Positions 44,527 through 57,547 of a DNA stretch of 64,000 bases are shown here, piece after piece. Position 1 is the stretch's first letter. Every line of letters starts with the position of its first letter. This stretch comes from Chamaecyparis obtusa (Eukaryota > Streptophyta > Pinopsida > Cupressales > Cupressaceae): contig BSBK01001305.1 in assembly GCA_027943335.1 (NCBI GenBank), positions 62,001-126,000 of the forward strand, in the 5' to 3' direction. The notes beneath the pieces were generated by a model. The model saw nothing but the letters and a program-made list of their open reading frames with translations. It made no database searches and was not told the origin of the DNA. The translations under genes were made by a program, and so were the position numbers.

Positions 44527-45677
44527 CCTTCACAGCTAATCTTTCCCTCTCCCTTTGCAATTTTTTCTCTTCCCCGGCTGTAAGTAAGGCATTAACAAAT
44601 TTTTTAATCTCTTATGTATTTTTTTCACATGGAATTGTATCACGCTTCCTAATGCCTGCAAGGTGGTATTTGAGGCAGTTTATTCCTCTAGAAACTACTC
44701 TCACAGTTTATGCAAATCACTTTCCCAGGCTCATTTGGTGCTTCATAGGCATACCTCCATGTCTTATCTCTAGCATTTTTAGGCAGGGTGCCTATAAATC
44801 CGAAAGGGCATGGTGTTAGTGGCCACACTTCCTCTGAATTTGCCATGTTGATTTATTGGTTAACTGCTCCCCTACACATAGAAATTCAAAACATAAAATA
44901 AATATTTTAGAAAAAAATTAAATAAAGTTAGAAACTATCTAAATTAGTTACAATATTTTTAGAAATCATTCAAAGTTACAAAAAAAAAACTAAACAAATT
45001 GGTAAGGTTTGATATTTAAAAAAAAATTTGGATATTCTTCAAAAAAATATTGATAGATTCATCTTTTTCTTAAAAACTTGTCCAAAATAGTGTTGAATCT
45101 TGTTCTAATGATTCAAAATCATTTCTAACTACTTAGAAATGATTTTGTATTCATTTAGATTCAATCAAAACAAAATAGAATGTTTTAAAAATAAATAAAA
45201 ACAATCTCAGCAAACTTATTTGGAAATGTGTTTTTTCTTCAAAACACGGTTGAAATCCGCCTTCAATCCACTCGAATCACCTAAGAATGGCTTGGAAGCC
45301 CACTCTTCTCCCCTATCCGCTCAAAACGCAGCAAACAAAATGTCATTTTTTTCATGTTCCGCAAGTTATTAAGGCACGGGCGAGTTTTTAGTTTTTCATA
45401 GAAACTCGCTGAAAAATCGACAAGTTTTTACGAAAAACTCGGCTAGTTTTTCTTGCTAGTTTTTGAGCCGAGCTGAAAAACTCGGCTAGTACTCGCCACT
45501 CGGCGAGTTTTCAGCAATTATGCCAACTATGGTATATAGTATATACACCCCCCTTGTCCCTCACCGCCGTCCCCCACGCCATCCCGAAATTGAGGCCCCT
45601 CCGCCCCCTTACCCGGAAATCTGTCCCCCGGTTCCGACGTCCCCCTGTCCCCTAGGGCGGTGTAACTATGGTAAATA

Positions 45678-46868
45678 GGTTAATTGAGATAAAAAATTTG
45701 CCTTGGAACATTATAATATATAGTATAAGTGATCCTAGATTATTATGTCTATTAACCGAGGATCAAATCCTTCTCTGACACAACATTAGAGGCATGAGTA
45801 GGCTTGGCTTGCTGTCCACAAGGAAGAGCTACATTGTCTTGGACTAACATTTTTGTTGGTTGCATGTGATTGGGATTGATTGAGTGCATGTGAATGAACT
45901 AGGTTTAGAATGGTAAAATGACTAAATCTGATAGATTGCAACAGATTTAGAATGAATACACAGAATAATAAAGCATATTTGAGACGAAGATACAAAGAGC
46001 AACCTAACATTGAATCTAGAGCTGATTGTGCTGGACAAAACTGTTGGGCGCCTATGTTTGAAGGTGACAGGCTCGAGAGATGACCGGAAATGGAACTAGG
46101 AAGCTCTGCACACATCTTGAACATCTGGGCCAAACTAGCAAGACGGGTGTTGGGTACCCTAACCTCAGGGTTTTTCGTGATCCAAAGTCTATTGACACTT
46201 GTCACTACCTATTTTTCTATTTGCAACTATCCCGTTGTGGGAAAAATGTTGTGTTGTATAGGGGCTTGCATAAGTCAAAACACGTGTCGGTGTTCCCACA
46301 CCAACAACAACAATGATGAGATAGAGTGTCTCCCTTCGCAAGGACACAGGCTAAATCAATGATAAATGCTGAAATGACAAGATTACCTTAGCTATGAAAC
46401 CCTCTCAAGGATGCAATGCTCTTTTTTGGAAGTCCTGCAAGTGCTAGTGCAAAACGTAATAATAACAAGACATGAGAAAACATGAATCAATACTTTCTTG
46501 AAATTTTCTGCTCTATAGTTTGATAGTTCATCCCTTAATGATTACTCTAGATTGGATTAGATTAGGTTGTAACTTAGACCTTCTTAATGTTAAACTTTAC
46601 AGGTTTTCTTTATATAGGAATCACAAGGTTATTTCAAGTATAGGTTGACTAATAACAATCAAATGCAAAGTTCAAGACTGGATAACAAACAACTTGATCA
46701 ACTCCTACCAAGGCATCACCTATTATCTTTATATGGTTGAGGAAACCAAAATCAAACTTACATTGCATGTTAGCCTAGCGCTTGAAGATTCATTGATTCT
46801 TATTTTGTTCTTACAGATTTTACCCCAAGGAACTTAAATTAATTTTCACACTTTGTAATCTTGTACAG
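45678..46868. other. Region upstream of the host gene, probably intronic
   Basis: No exon was recognised. A minus-strand open frame at 45786-46205 has no known motif. If the gene at 46869 is intact upstream, this stretch and possibly the whole nest at 28-45 kb lie in its first intron. The polypyrimidine-rich acceptor ending TTGTACAG lies at 46861-46868. Confidence 0.45.
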
Positions 46869-48665
46869 CAAACAATTCCAAACCAGAAGCAAAAGGTAAA
46901 ATGGAAACCACTGCAGTCAATCCAGTGAAAGATTCCAAACCAGAAGCAAATGCTAAAGTGGAAAGCGCTACAGTCAAACCAGTGAAAGATATCACCACTG
47001 CTCAAAAGGCTCCGACAGAGGTGAAGGAAAGTGCAACATCTAACAAACCCACTCCACCAAAAGAAAAAGTAGCAGCAGCAACAAATGCTCCACCTAAGCC
47101 TTTGCCTGAAATGATGGCAGAGGATGTTATCCCTGCAGTAAAGGCTATACTTGAAAAGGAAGAGGATATTTCTGATATTAAGCTTGTATTTGAAGACAAG
47201 AAGGTTTGTAAACTAGTCCACCATTTTTCTCCTTGCCCATTCAGATTATAAGTTATAATAGTAAGATATGGTCTGTAATTCTAACCATTAATTTTTGTTA
47301 ATCTGAGCAGCTGGAAGGAAGCTTTGCAAATGGAGAAATACCTTAAATTTTTGGGTGTTCATTCTGGATGGGACAGTTCAGAGTATGTATTATAAACCTA
47401 ATTCAATCGTCTTCACTGGGTGACTCAAACCTGTGACCCAACATTCTGTAAGGCCACACCTTTGAGGCTAACCACCTCCTCGTTTTTAAACTTACATCTG
47501 ATTTTAGGTCTGCCTGTCTTGCCATCACACTCACTGATCCCTCATCAGGATAGTTTGGTAAAAAATTATGAAGGTTGTGGATTCTAATCTTGGGATGCCA
47601 AGGAAAGTTGTACTACTAGGATACACAGGAAAAGGCTATAGTAAATAGCTATAGAAATTAGAGGAAGGGAAAACAAGGAAACCGGCCAGGAAAAGATAAA
47701 ATAAAATTGGGCTAATAAGGGAAATATTTATGATGTACCCAAGTTATTTAAGTCCAATAGGAAAACAATAAGCAGAAACTGAAGTGAAAGGTCAGAATAA
47801 AGGAAGAGTAGAGCAATGAGAAGAAGAGAAAGAATGAATGACATCCACGAGACTGAACAGTCTAAGGGATCATTGGATAAGTCTTAAATTACCTTCATAC
47901 TTGTGTTGATGTCAGATATTTTGCAATGGATCTTGACTAGGAAGCTAGCAGTTTCCTTGATCTTATCTTTGTCAAATAAATGGTGCATGTTGTCAACCTT
48001 CAAACTGTTTTCATACTGAGTACGGGTATTTTCATAAGCTGCGCATTCCATGATAATTCTGTCTCCACCACATCCTTATTGCAGAAAATGCAAGTTCTTT
48101 TCTCATACTTCCTTGGGTATCTTTCACCTACTTGTCTCACATCTAAGATGACGTGATGCCATCCTCCATTGTGCAATAAACAACCTTGCTTTTCCTAACT
48201 GCCCCTAAATATGTTTATTCACCATGTTCACAAATTGGATTAAACTCTTTGATGTAATATGTTGTCAATGTGAAAGAATAACTATAATAAGTTGCTTTTT
48301 TATCTTATTTAAAATATATTATTGATATCTATCTTTAGTTTATGATATTGTATAAATCTCGTGTTATCCATGTTTACCCATTATGTAATAGAAATCCATC
48401 GCATTCTTGATTATTGTTACTAACTTCAGTAAGTTGTTTCTATATTCTTTTGAGCTTGGAGGAAAATAGCTGTGTTGAATCTGAGTTTATTGGTGCAGGT
48501 CTTACGTCATTTTCACTTACATCATATGGCGCACCACCTAGCACTTTTGAGCCCTTGCTTACTAATGACAGGAAGCCTACATCAGCTTCGATAGTTTTTG
48601 GGATTCACGAACGACTGTATGCTCAGAGGATTCTGCCTGCAAAACCAATAGAAACCAAGCAGTAA
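46869..48665 (+). pseudogene. DUF2996/NdhV-like chloroplast protein gene, 5' end not found, one frameshift
   Basis: Three exons are visible: 46869-47203 (acceptor TACAG, donor GTTTGT), 47311-47382 (acceptor GCAG, donor GTATGT) and 48499-48665 (acceptor TGCAG, stop TAA at 48663). Exon 1 here encodes a K/P/A/E-rich linker with a roughly 20-residue repeat (KPEA...PVKD), then EDVIPAVKAILEKEEDISD and KLVFEDKK. The last exon encodes SFSLTSYGAPPSTFEPLL and a C-terminal helix. The pattern resembles the DUF2996 family, which includes NdhV, a subunit of the photosynthetic NDH complex; this is recalled, not searched. The middle exon is 72 nt where splice phase needs 73, and translation stops after GEIP, so one base is missing. 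The upstream exon with transit peptide was not found. It may be a pseudogene or a sequencing error. Confidence 0.6.
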
Positions 48666-49225
48666 ATGTTGATTATGCTTGTAATGAAACTTTGTTCCCC
48701 GGCCAAGGTTTCTATGCACAGCTAATGAGAAAAATATATGTTAATATTCATTGTACTGGCTTCTAGTGAGATGTACCTCATTGAGGAGGTGGATTTTTTA
48801 TTTATTTATTTTGAAAAGCTATTTGGATATCTATCAATCAAGCATTTGACTATCAAATGAGTTAGAATTTTTATCAATGGCAAACTGATAGCTAGTAGGA
48901 TTCTCACTTAACAAATTTTCCATTCTAGGTTTATTGCCTTTACCCCTTTCTTATTACAGTCTTGATCGTTGATGGTCCAAATATCTCCTTGACCATGCTT
49001 ATTTCCAAAATACCCTTAAGAGGCATACCCTTCCTTCAAAATATTCACGTCCTTAATTCCTCCTTTACTAATGGCAATCTGCTATTCCTTCAAATCCATT
49101 GATGAAGGACATTGATGCTGTTGACCTATTATGTTTGGTGTTAAGCTCCAACCTTTTTATGCTCAAAATTAAGTTCTTTACGATTAGCTCTAACATAACT
49201 CTTACTTGGATCCCCTCCATTTGGT
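48666..49225. other. 3' flank of the NdhV-like gene
   Basis: Probably 3' UTR followed by non-coding sequence. It ends at the ACTTA target site of the next element and continues after it at 57548. Confidence 0.4.
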
Positions 49226-49230
49226 ACTTA

Positions 49231-50705
49231 TGATGAGATATTGTCATTGATGTCAAAGTTAAAGACATGTGATACAGTCTATTATCATCTGAGATATTGT
49301 CATTGAAAGACATAGTATATATGATAGAAATATGCTGAATGATACACTTACTTCATCTATTCATATTAGAAGTGTGAATATTTCATTAGTCTGATATATA
49401 TATACATATATATACCATGACTCCATTATGTTGAAGTACACCAAAAATTATATATTTGGAGGCATTTGTAATATGAAAAATAAACATCAGATAATGAACA
49501 ACGAATAGTTGAGGCCAAAATCACATGAAGACAAACTAGAATAAAGACAAACAATGTTTATTTGGAGGCATCTAAAAATAAACATCAGATATTGAACAGC
49601 GAATAGTTGAGAAAAATATCAGATGAAGACAAATTAGAATAAAGACAAAATCAGGTAAAGACAAACTGTGATTAAAATATCAGTAAATAGACAAGAATCG
49701 ATATTGTATACGGTAGTAATAAACAGAAATAAATAAGAGACTAAAACTGCCAAATCATCCAAAGAGACAAAATGAGCCACGTAAAATAGAAAGAGACAAA
49801 TGATGACTGCCGACAACCATGAAATGGGAATACACGTCAGTTTGTGGAAGGCTCATGAATATATCCATGACACAGAGATAAATAATACGCAGCAATCATT
49901 AGTACATGCCAATGTTGGAACGTGTGATATATGTATCGTGTTGTAATAGAACCGACGGCAAACACAAACATTTCGATTAAAAGGAAATAGCGATATATAA
50001 AAATAAAAGAACCGCCTAATATTATTTTTCTGCGATTACAATTAAAATGAAATATAATTCATTTCTGAAAAGACATAACCTTTGGATTTGAAAAGTCAAA
50101 TCCTCTTATGAGTAAGATATAAAAGATAAATGAATCATTTGTAAAAAAAAAAAGTAGAGAGGGAAGAGTGATAAGAAGTCAAAAAGGTTATATATATTCA
50201 GATTTCTAATTTGATATATATATTCATATCAGAGGTATGAGATAAGTGTGAAGTGTGAAAAAGAGAAGAAATATATAGTAGAAGATTGGCTGGCTTCAGA
50301 TTAAAGATTAAATTGCATCCATCATCAAGTTGAATAAGCAACTATATAAAGGTGGAAATCTAGAATTATATTCAAAAGTGAAGTAGGTGCTTTGCTTCAA
50401 GATTGGTGCCTTCAGATAGTGGGAGTTGCAACTTCCAGTGAATTGGTGCTCATAGAATTAGAGGTTGGAGCTTCTAGTAGGTTGGTGCTTACAAAACATT
50501 GTAAAAGAACAAATTAATATAAAAAATATCTATTTGCCGTGGTTTTCTCCCACATTGGGTTTCCACGTAAACATTGTGTTATTGTGTTGATGTGCTTAAC
50601 TGTTTATTTTTATATTTGAAGTTACTTATGTAAAAAGGTTTTAAATTGCAAAAGTTGTTATTATACTGATTCACCCCCCCTCTCAATATAATTGTGTGCT
50701 TTTCA
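49231..50705 (+). repeat. 5' LTR of SIRE-like copia
   Basis: 1,475 bp. TATATAAAGG (50344-50353) is the likely TATA box and the CCGTGG...CCACGT core lies at 50537-50568. Confidence 0.93.
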
Positions 50706-50707
50706 AT

Positions 50708-50719
50708 TGGTATCAGAGC
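50708..50719 (+). promoter_or_regulatory. Primer-binding site
   Basis: TGGTATCAGAGC, exact match to the initiator tRNA-Met primer site, two bases after the LTR. Confidence 0.9.
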
Positions 50720-50770
50720 GGGTTCCTTCTATAAAGCCTAACCGCTTGAAGGTAGATCTAAAGAGCACAA

Positions 50771-53700
50771 ATGGCTGAAAATTTTTAAAACAAGACACCA
50801 ACTTTTGATGGGACAAATTATGCATTTTGGAGTATAAAGATGGAAGCGTATTTAAATGCTACTGGATTTGATGTTTGGCAATTAGTACTAGATGGTTATA
50901 CACCACCAGCAACACCACCGACAGATTCAGTCGGAAAGAAGAGAAGTGAAAATAATGCCAAAGCAAAACATGCTATTTTATGCAATCTAGCCGACTCTGA
51001 GTTCACAAAAGTTATGCATTGTAAATCTACAAAAGAGATATGGGACAAGTTGAAAAATATTTATGAAGGGGCCGACAACGTAAAGAAAGCCAAACTTCAA
51101 ACCCATCGAAGCACATTTGAAAGCCTAAAAATGAAGGAAGATGAAGACATAGCTTCATTCCTTTCTCGTGTTGATGAAGTTGTCAATTCAATGAAAGCCC
51201 TTGGTGAAGATGTAGAGGAACAATTTGTGGTTGAAAAGATCTTGAGATTCCTACTCATTAAATTTGATTCTAAAGTGTCAGCAATTGAGGAGAGGAAAGA
51301 TCTGGACAAACTTACAAAAGATGAGTTACATGGAATTCTTACCGCTTATGAAATGAGGGTTGGAGGCAAGGAACCAAAAAAGGAAATATCATTCAAAGTT
51401 TCTAAAAAGGGTAAAAGCAAAAAACAAATCTCAAGTGAAAGCTCAAGTAGCGAAACCGATGAAGCTGAAGCTCATTTCTTAAGAAAATTGAAAAAGGGAA
51501 GTGGAAAATATAAGGGGAAATTCCCTTTCAAATGCTTTAATTGTGGAAAGGTAGGACACTATGCTTCAAAATGTCTCCAAAATGATGGTGATTCTAGTGA
51601 AGATGAAAAACAAGCATACACTAAGAAAAAATGGAAGAATAATAATAAATTTAATAAAAAGAAAAAATATCAAAACAAAAATAAAAAGAGTTTTTATTCC
51701 AAAAAGGACAGCTCTTCGGATGAAAGCAGCGAGTAATACCCAAGTGATGAGGAGGATGAAATTCTATTCATGGCTGAAGCAGACATGAGTGATAATCATG
51801 AGGAAGAAGGAGACGAATCATGCAATGAGGAAGAGAATGTTGATCTTGAAGAAGAACTTCATTATGCATACAAACAAAATGAAAAATTGAAAAAAAAAGT
51901 AGTGAAGTTTAAAGAAGAAGCTATGGAGAATTTAGAAGCATTAAAAAAATCAGGGAAAACAATTGAAGATCTAAAGATCCAATTAGAAGAAACCAAACAA
52001 GCTGAAACTGATCTAAAATTAGAAATTGAGAAATTAAAAAAAGAGTTGGAGGAAAGCACCATCAAACTGCACAATATTCTCAAGTTTGGAAAGAGTTTAG
52101 AAATCCTAACTGATATCATTGATAGTCAAAAGCCCTCTTCTAGCAAAACAGGGGTTGGTTTTGAAAGAAACTCAAATAGTAACAATACATTCAAAGGTTT
52201 CATAAAAGAGGGAAGCAACATAGTCGTAAATGAACTATCAAAAGAGGACAAGCTTAAAGGATACAAGGACTGCAAGAAGAATGAAGAGAATGATGTTCAT
52301 AAGCCCCGTCATAATTTTCGTGGCTACTGCTACTCTTGCAATTGTTTTGGTCACAAAGCACTATAATGTAGAATACCAAAATAAAATATGAATGAATGGA
52401 AAAGGCCATATCATAGACAAAATTTCTCTTACATGTTCAATAAATATTGCTACTCCTACAACAAGTTTGGTCATAAAGCACTAAACTGCAGAAGCAAAGA
52501 GAAGAACATTCCAAATTTCAGAACTCAAAATCCTTTTGCTCCATTGGTTGATTTTGATATTCTATGTTCAAAATGTAACAATTTTGGACATGCTGCCCAC
52601 CAATGTAGAACAATTTTTCCTACGAACCAAGCAAAGAAAGATCTTCCTAAAAAGAAGGTTTGGAAAAAGAAAGAAAAGTCGCTATTTGTTCAAATAGCTT
52701 TACATGCTCAAAATAAGAAAGATAGGTGGTATGTTGATAGTGGATGTTCAAGACACATGACAAGAGACAAAAGCAAATTCATTTCCTTTGAACCAGCTAG
52801 TGAAGGATCAATAAGATTTGGTGACAACTCAAATCGAAAGATAAAAGGGAAAGGAACTCTTAGTCTAGATCATGAAAAAACCAAAACAACGAATGTGCTA
52901 TATGTAAAAGGGCTAAAAGAAAACTTACTAAGTGTAAGTCAACTTTGTGATCAAGGGCATAATGTAACATTTCATCCTAAAGGTTGTGAAATTAAGAAGG
53001 ATGGAAAAGTGATAGCTAATGCTTGTAGAACTGCAAACAACTTGTATATTTTACAAGAGATGAATGATGAAAGATGTTTTTTTGTACAAGAAGATGAAAA
53101 TTGGCTATGGCACAAAAGATTGGGGCACTTAAACTTTGACAACATTGTCAAAATCAGTCGTAAAGGAGCTGTAAGAGATATACCAAAGTTATCAAAACCT
53201 ACAAATATCATTTGCAAACAATGCCAACTAGGGAAGCAAACAAGAAGTACATTCAAAGCCAAGGAGTACTCTACATCAAAACCACTTGAACTCATTCATT
53301 CAAACCTTTGTGGACCAACCAGGACAAAAAGCTTACAAGGGGAAAAATACTTCATACTATTTATTGATGACTACTCTAGGATGACTTGGGCAGCCTTCTT
53401 AAAAGAGAAATCATAAGCCCTTGACAAATTCAAAGCTTTCAAGGAACTAGTTGAAAATGAAATGGATACAAAAATAAAATGTCTTAGAACGGATAGAGGA
53501 GGAGAGTTTACTTTCCACGAATTTGATGAGTATTGTGAAAAGAATGGTATAAAAAGACAACTTTCAGCACCTAGAACTCCCCAACAAAATGGAGTTGTAG
53601 AAAGAAAAAATAGAACTATTCAAGAAATGGCAAGGGCAATGCTAAATGAATCAAAGATAGCTGATTCCTTTTGGAAGGAAGTAGTACATACAACAGTCTA

Positions 53701-55788
53701 TATTTTGAATCGTGCACAAATAAGAGTAAATCATGATAAGACACCTTACGAGCTATGGAAAAGAAGACCAGCAACAGTCAAGTATTACAGAGTCTTTGGA
53801 AGCACATGCTATATAAGAAGGGATGAAGATGACTTGGGTAAATTTGAAGCTAGAGCAGATGAAGGGATCTTTCTTGGATATTCTTCTAAGAGTAAAGCAT
53901 ATAAATGTTACAACAAAAGACTCCACAAGATTGTAGAAAGCGCAAATGTAAGGATTGATGAAGGAAAACAATTTGAAAAAGTAAAAGAAAATGTTGAAAT
54001 ACCAAGTATATGTGAAGAAGAAGAAGATCCAAAAGATGAAGAAGAAAAAGAACTAGAACCAGAATGCTCCAAAACCCCTTTGAAAGCAAAAACTCCCTTG
54101 AGGACACCAGCAAAGACTCCATCAAAATTTGTTCAGAGAAATCATCCTGAAGACTTGATAATTGGAGACCCAGATAAGGAAGTCCAAACAAGAAGGAAAT
54201 TTGTCAACACTACTGAGCATGCACACTTTTGTCTTTTATCTAAAATAGAACCAAAGAACTTCAAAGAAGCAAGTGAAGACAAGCTTTGGGTAAAAGCTAT
54301 GGAGGAAGAATTGAACCAAATCAAAAAGAATAATACTTGGGAAATTGTTCCAAGACCAAAAGACAAAAATGTCATTGGAACTAAATAGGTGTTTCAGAAT
54401 AAAATGAATGAAAATGGAGAAGTCACAAGGAACAAAGCTAGACTTGTTTGTAAAGGCTATGCTCAAGTAGAAGGAGTGGATTTTGAAGAGACATTTGCCC
54501 CAGTTGCAAGACTAGAAGCAATCTAGATGTTCTTAGCATTTGCAAGTCATAAAGCATTCAAGGTTTACCAAATGGATGTAAAATCAGCTTTCCTAAATGG
54601 AAACTTAGAAGAGGAAGTGTATGTTGAATTACCTAAAGGATTTACATATTCAGAAAAGGAAGATCATGTGTGTAGACTAAGAAAAACACTTTATGGGCTA
54701 AAACAAGCTCCAAGAGCTTGGTACTCAAGATTGGACAAGTATCTTCTAGATCAAGGTTTCAAAAGAGGAATGGCAGATAGTAATCTATACATTAAATCTG
54801 AAAATGACAAACTTTTGGTAGTAGTAGTATATGTGGATGACATAATATTTGGAGTAGGTAGTGAGAAAATGTGTAAAGAATTTTTCATGAATATGCAACA
54901 AGAATTTGAGATGTCCATGCTCAAGGAGAATTATCTTTCTTTCTTGGATTGCAAATTGAGCAATCAAGTAAAGGAATATTCATTTCTCAAAGCAAGTATA
55001 TCAAAGAAATATTGAAAAAGTTTGGGATGGAAGATTGTAATCCAGTAAGCACTCCCATGATTACAGGATGCAAGCTTAGCAAAAAGGATGAATCCCCTGA
55101 TGTAAATCAAGCTCAATATAGATCTATGATTGGAAGGTTGTTGTACCTAACCGCCACTAGACCTGACATCTTGCAAGCAATTGTAGTTGTAGCTCGATTC
55201 CAAGCAATGCCAAAAGAAAATCATGTTATAGCAGTTAAAAGAATAATTAAGTACCTAAAAGGCACTATGGATCTTGGTTTATGGTATCCAAGAGGAAAAG
55301 ACTTTTCACTCACAACCTATACAGATGCAGATTTGGGAGGCAATATTGATGATAGAAGAAGTACAAGTGGAGGAGCATTCTTCTTTGGTAACAGTCTAGT
55401 ATCATGGTTAAGCAAGAAACAAGGATCTGTAACTTTATCTATCGCAGAATTCCAGTATGTTGCAACAGTAGCAAGTTGTACACAAGTGCTTTGGATGAAG
55501 CAAACTCTAGGAGATATCAAGATTGAATTTGAGAATCCTATTCCCATATTTTGTGACAACACAAGTGCAATCAACATATCAAAGAATCCAGTCATGCACT
55601 CCAAAAAAAATCATATTTCAATCAAATACCACTTCCTAAGAGAACAAGTACTTGAGAAGCAAGTCAAGTTGGAATACATTAATACAAAGGAGCAAATAGT
55701 AGATATCTTCACAAAACCCCTTCCAAAGGAGACTTTTGAGTACCTAAGGGAGAAATTGGGAGTAGTATCACTCTCATCCACTCAATAA
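50771..55788 (+). pseudogene. SIRE-like copia gag-pol, broken mainly by point stops
   Basis: The ATG at 50771 is followed by an early TAA (50786). Gag includes the UBN2 domain, zinc knuckle CFNCGKVGHYASKC (about 51536-51577), a long coiled coil (51840-52110), and further knuckles near 52328, 52450 and CSKCNNFGHAAHQC (about 52567-52608). Protease is WYVDSGCSRHMT (52728). Integrase has HSNLCGP (the expected D of this motif is N), LRTDRGGEF and QNGVVERKNRT. RT has [12 protein letters not shown] and YVDDIIFG; RNase H has EQIVDIFTKPLPK. In-frame stops lie at about 51734, 52364, 52379, 53414, 54386 and 54524, all in one frame up to a frameshift near 54945. RNase H shows DADLGG where DADWGG is usual. 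The copy cannot be autonomous. Confidence 0.93.
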
Positions 55789-55944
55789 AAGTTTCATGAA
55801 GAAGCATGATGTCAGGGGGAGCTAATCTAGCCCTGTAGACCCTTTGCCATTGATGACAAAGGGGGAGAGATTGAAGTAAGGGGGAGCCTTACACTATTAA
55901 GATCATATCATTTAGAAGTTGCCATCAATGACAAAGGGGGAGAT

Positions 55945-57542
<1,598 letters not shown>

Positions 57543-57547
57543 ACTTA

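Larger units (their letters stand above)
36401..44846 (-). pseudogene. hAT transposase gene, multi-exon, broken
   Basis: Starts at an ATG at 44846 (MANSEEVWPL). A BED-type zinc finger follows (VICINC...GINCLKYHLAG). Exon 1 continues after the copia insertion (39023-44526) to a GTAAGT donor at 38608. Further exons are about 38497-38199 (DUF659 core, CTILSDGWTNGKNQTI), about 38083-37640 (FWTPCVAHVLDLLLEDIGK), 37588-37367, 37269-37082 and 36990-36401, the last with the hAT dimerisation region (WWQSWGGNTPHLKKFA, SSHCERNWS). Splice sites are inferred from GT/AG and homology. Lesions: frameshift near 44730, in-frame stops near 44632, 38912 and 36662, and a frameshift near 37490. Family assignment is firm; exon edges are approximate. 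Confidence 0.88.
36164..45531 (-). mobile_element. hAT DNA transposon carrying its transposase, interrupted by a copia element
   Basis: Left terminus CATAGATGG and inverted right terminus CATAGTTGG match at 8 of 9 positions. The 8-bp duplication GTATATAG is at 45532-45539 on the right and 28531-28538 on the left; the left copy is now 7.6 kb away because an LTR element inserted within it. Both ends carry ACTCGCC/GCGAGT subterminal motifs (dense at 45375-45515). A hAT transposase gene lies on the minus strand. Without the copia element the hAT is about 3.9 kb, normal for an autonomous hAT. Coding lesions make it non-autonomous now. Confidence 0.9.
28022..45669. mobile_element. Outer GC-rich TIR element (hAT-like candidate) containing the nest
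   Basis: GGTAAATA is repeated at 28014-28021 and 45670-45677. Just inside, the left end GTAGTATACCCC and the inverted right end ATAGTTACACCG agree at 7 of 12 positions. Both ends lead into C/G-rich sequence (28030-28262 and 45548-45660) unlike the AT-rich surroundings. Removing the hAT and its nested elements leaves about 640 bp, the size of a non-autonomous MITE-like element. An 8-bp duplication fits hAT; family assignment is inference. Confidence 0.5.

Noticed and set aside
45786..46205. 139-residue minus-strand open frame
   Set aside because: No recognisable domain, composition like non-coding repeat, and in the likely intron of the NdhV-like gene.
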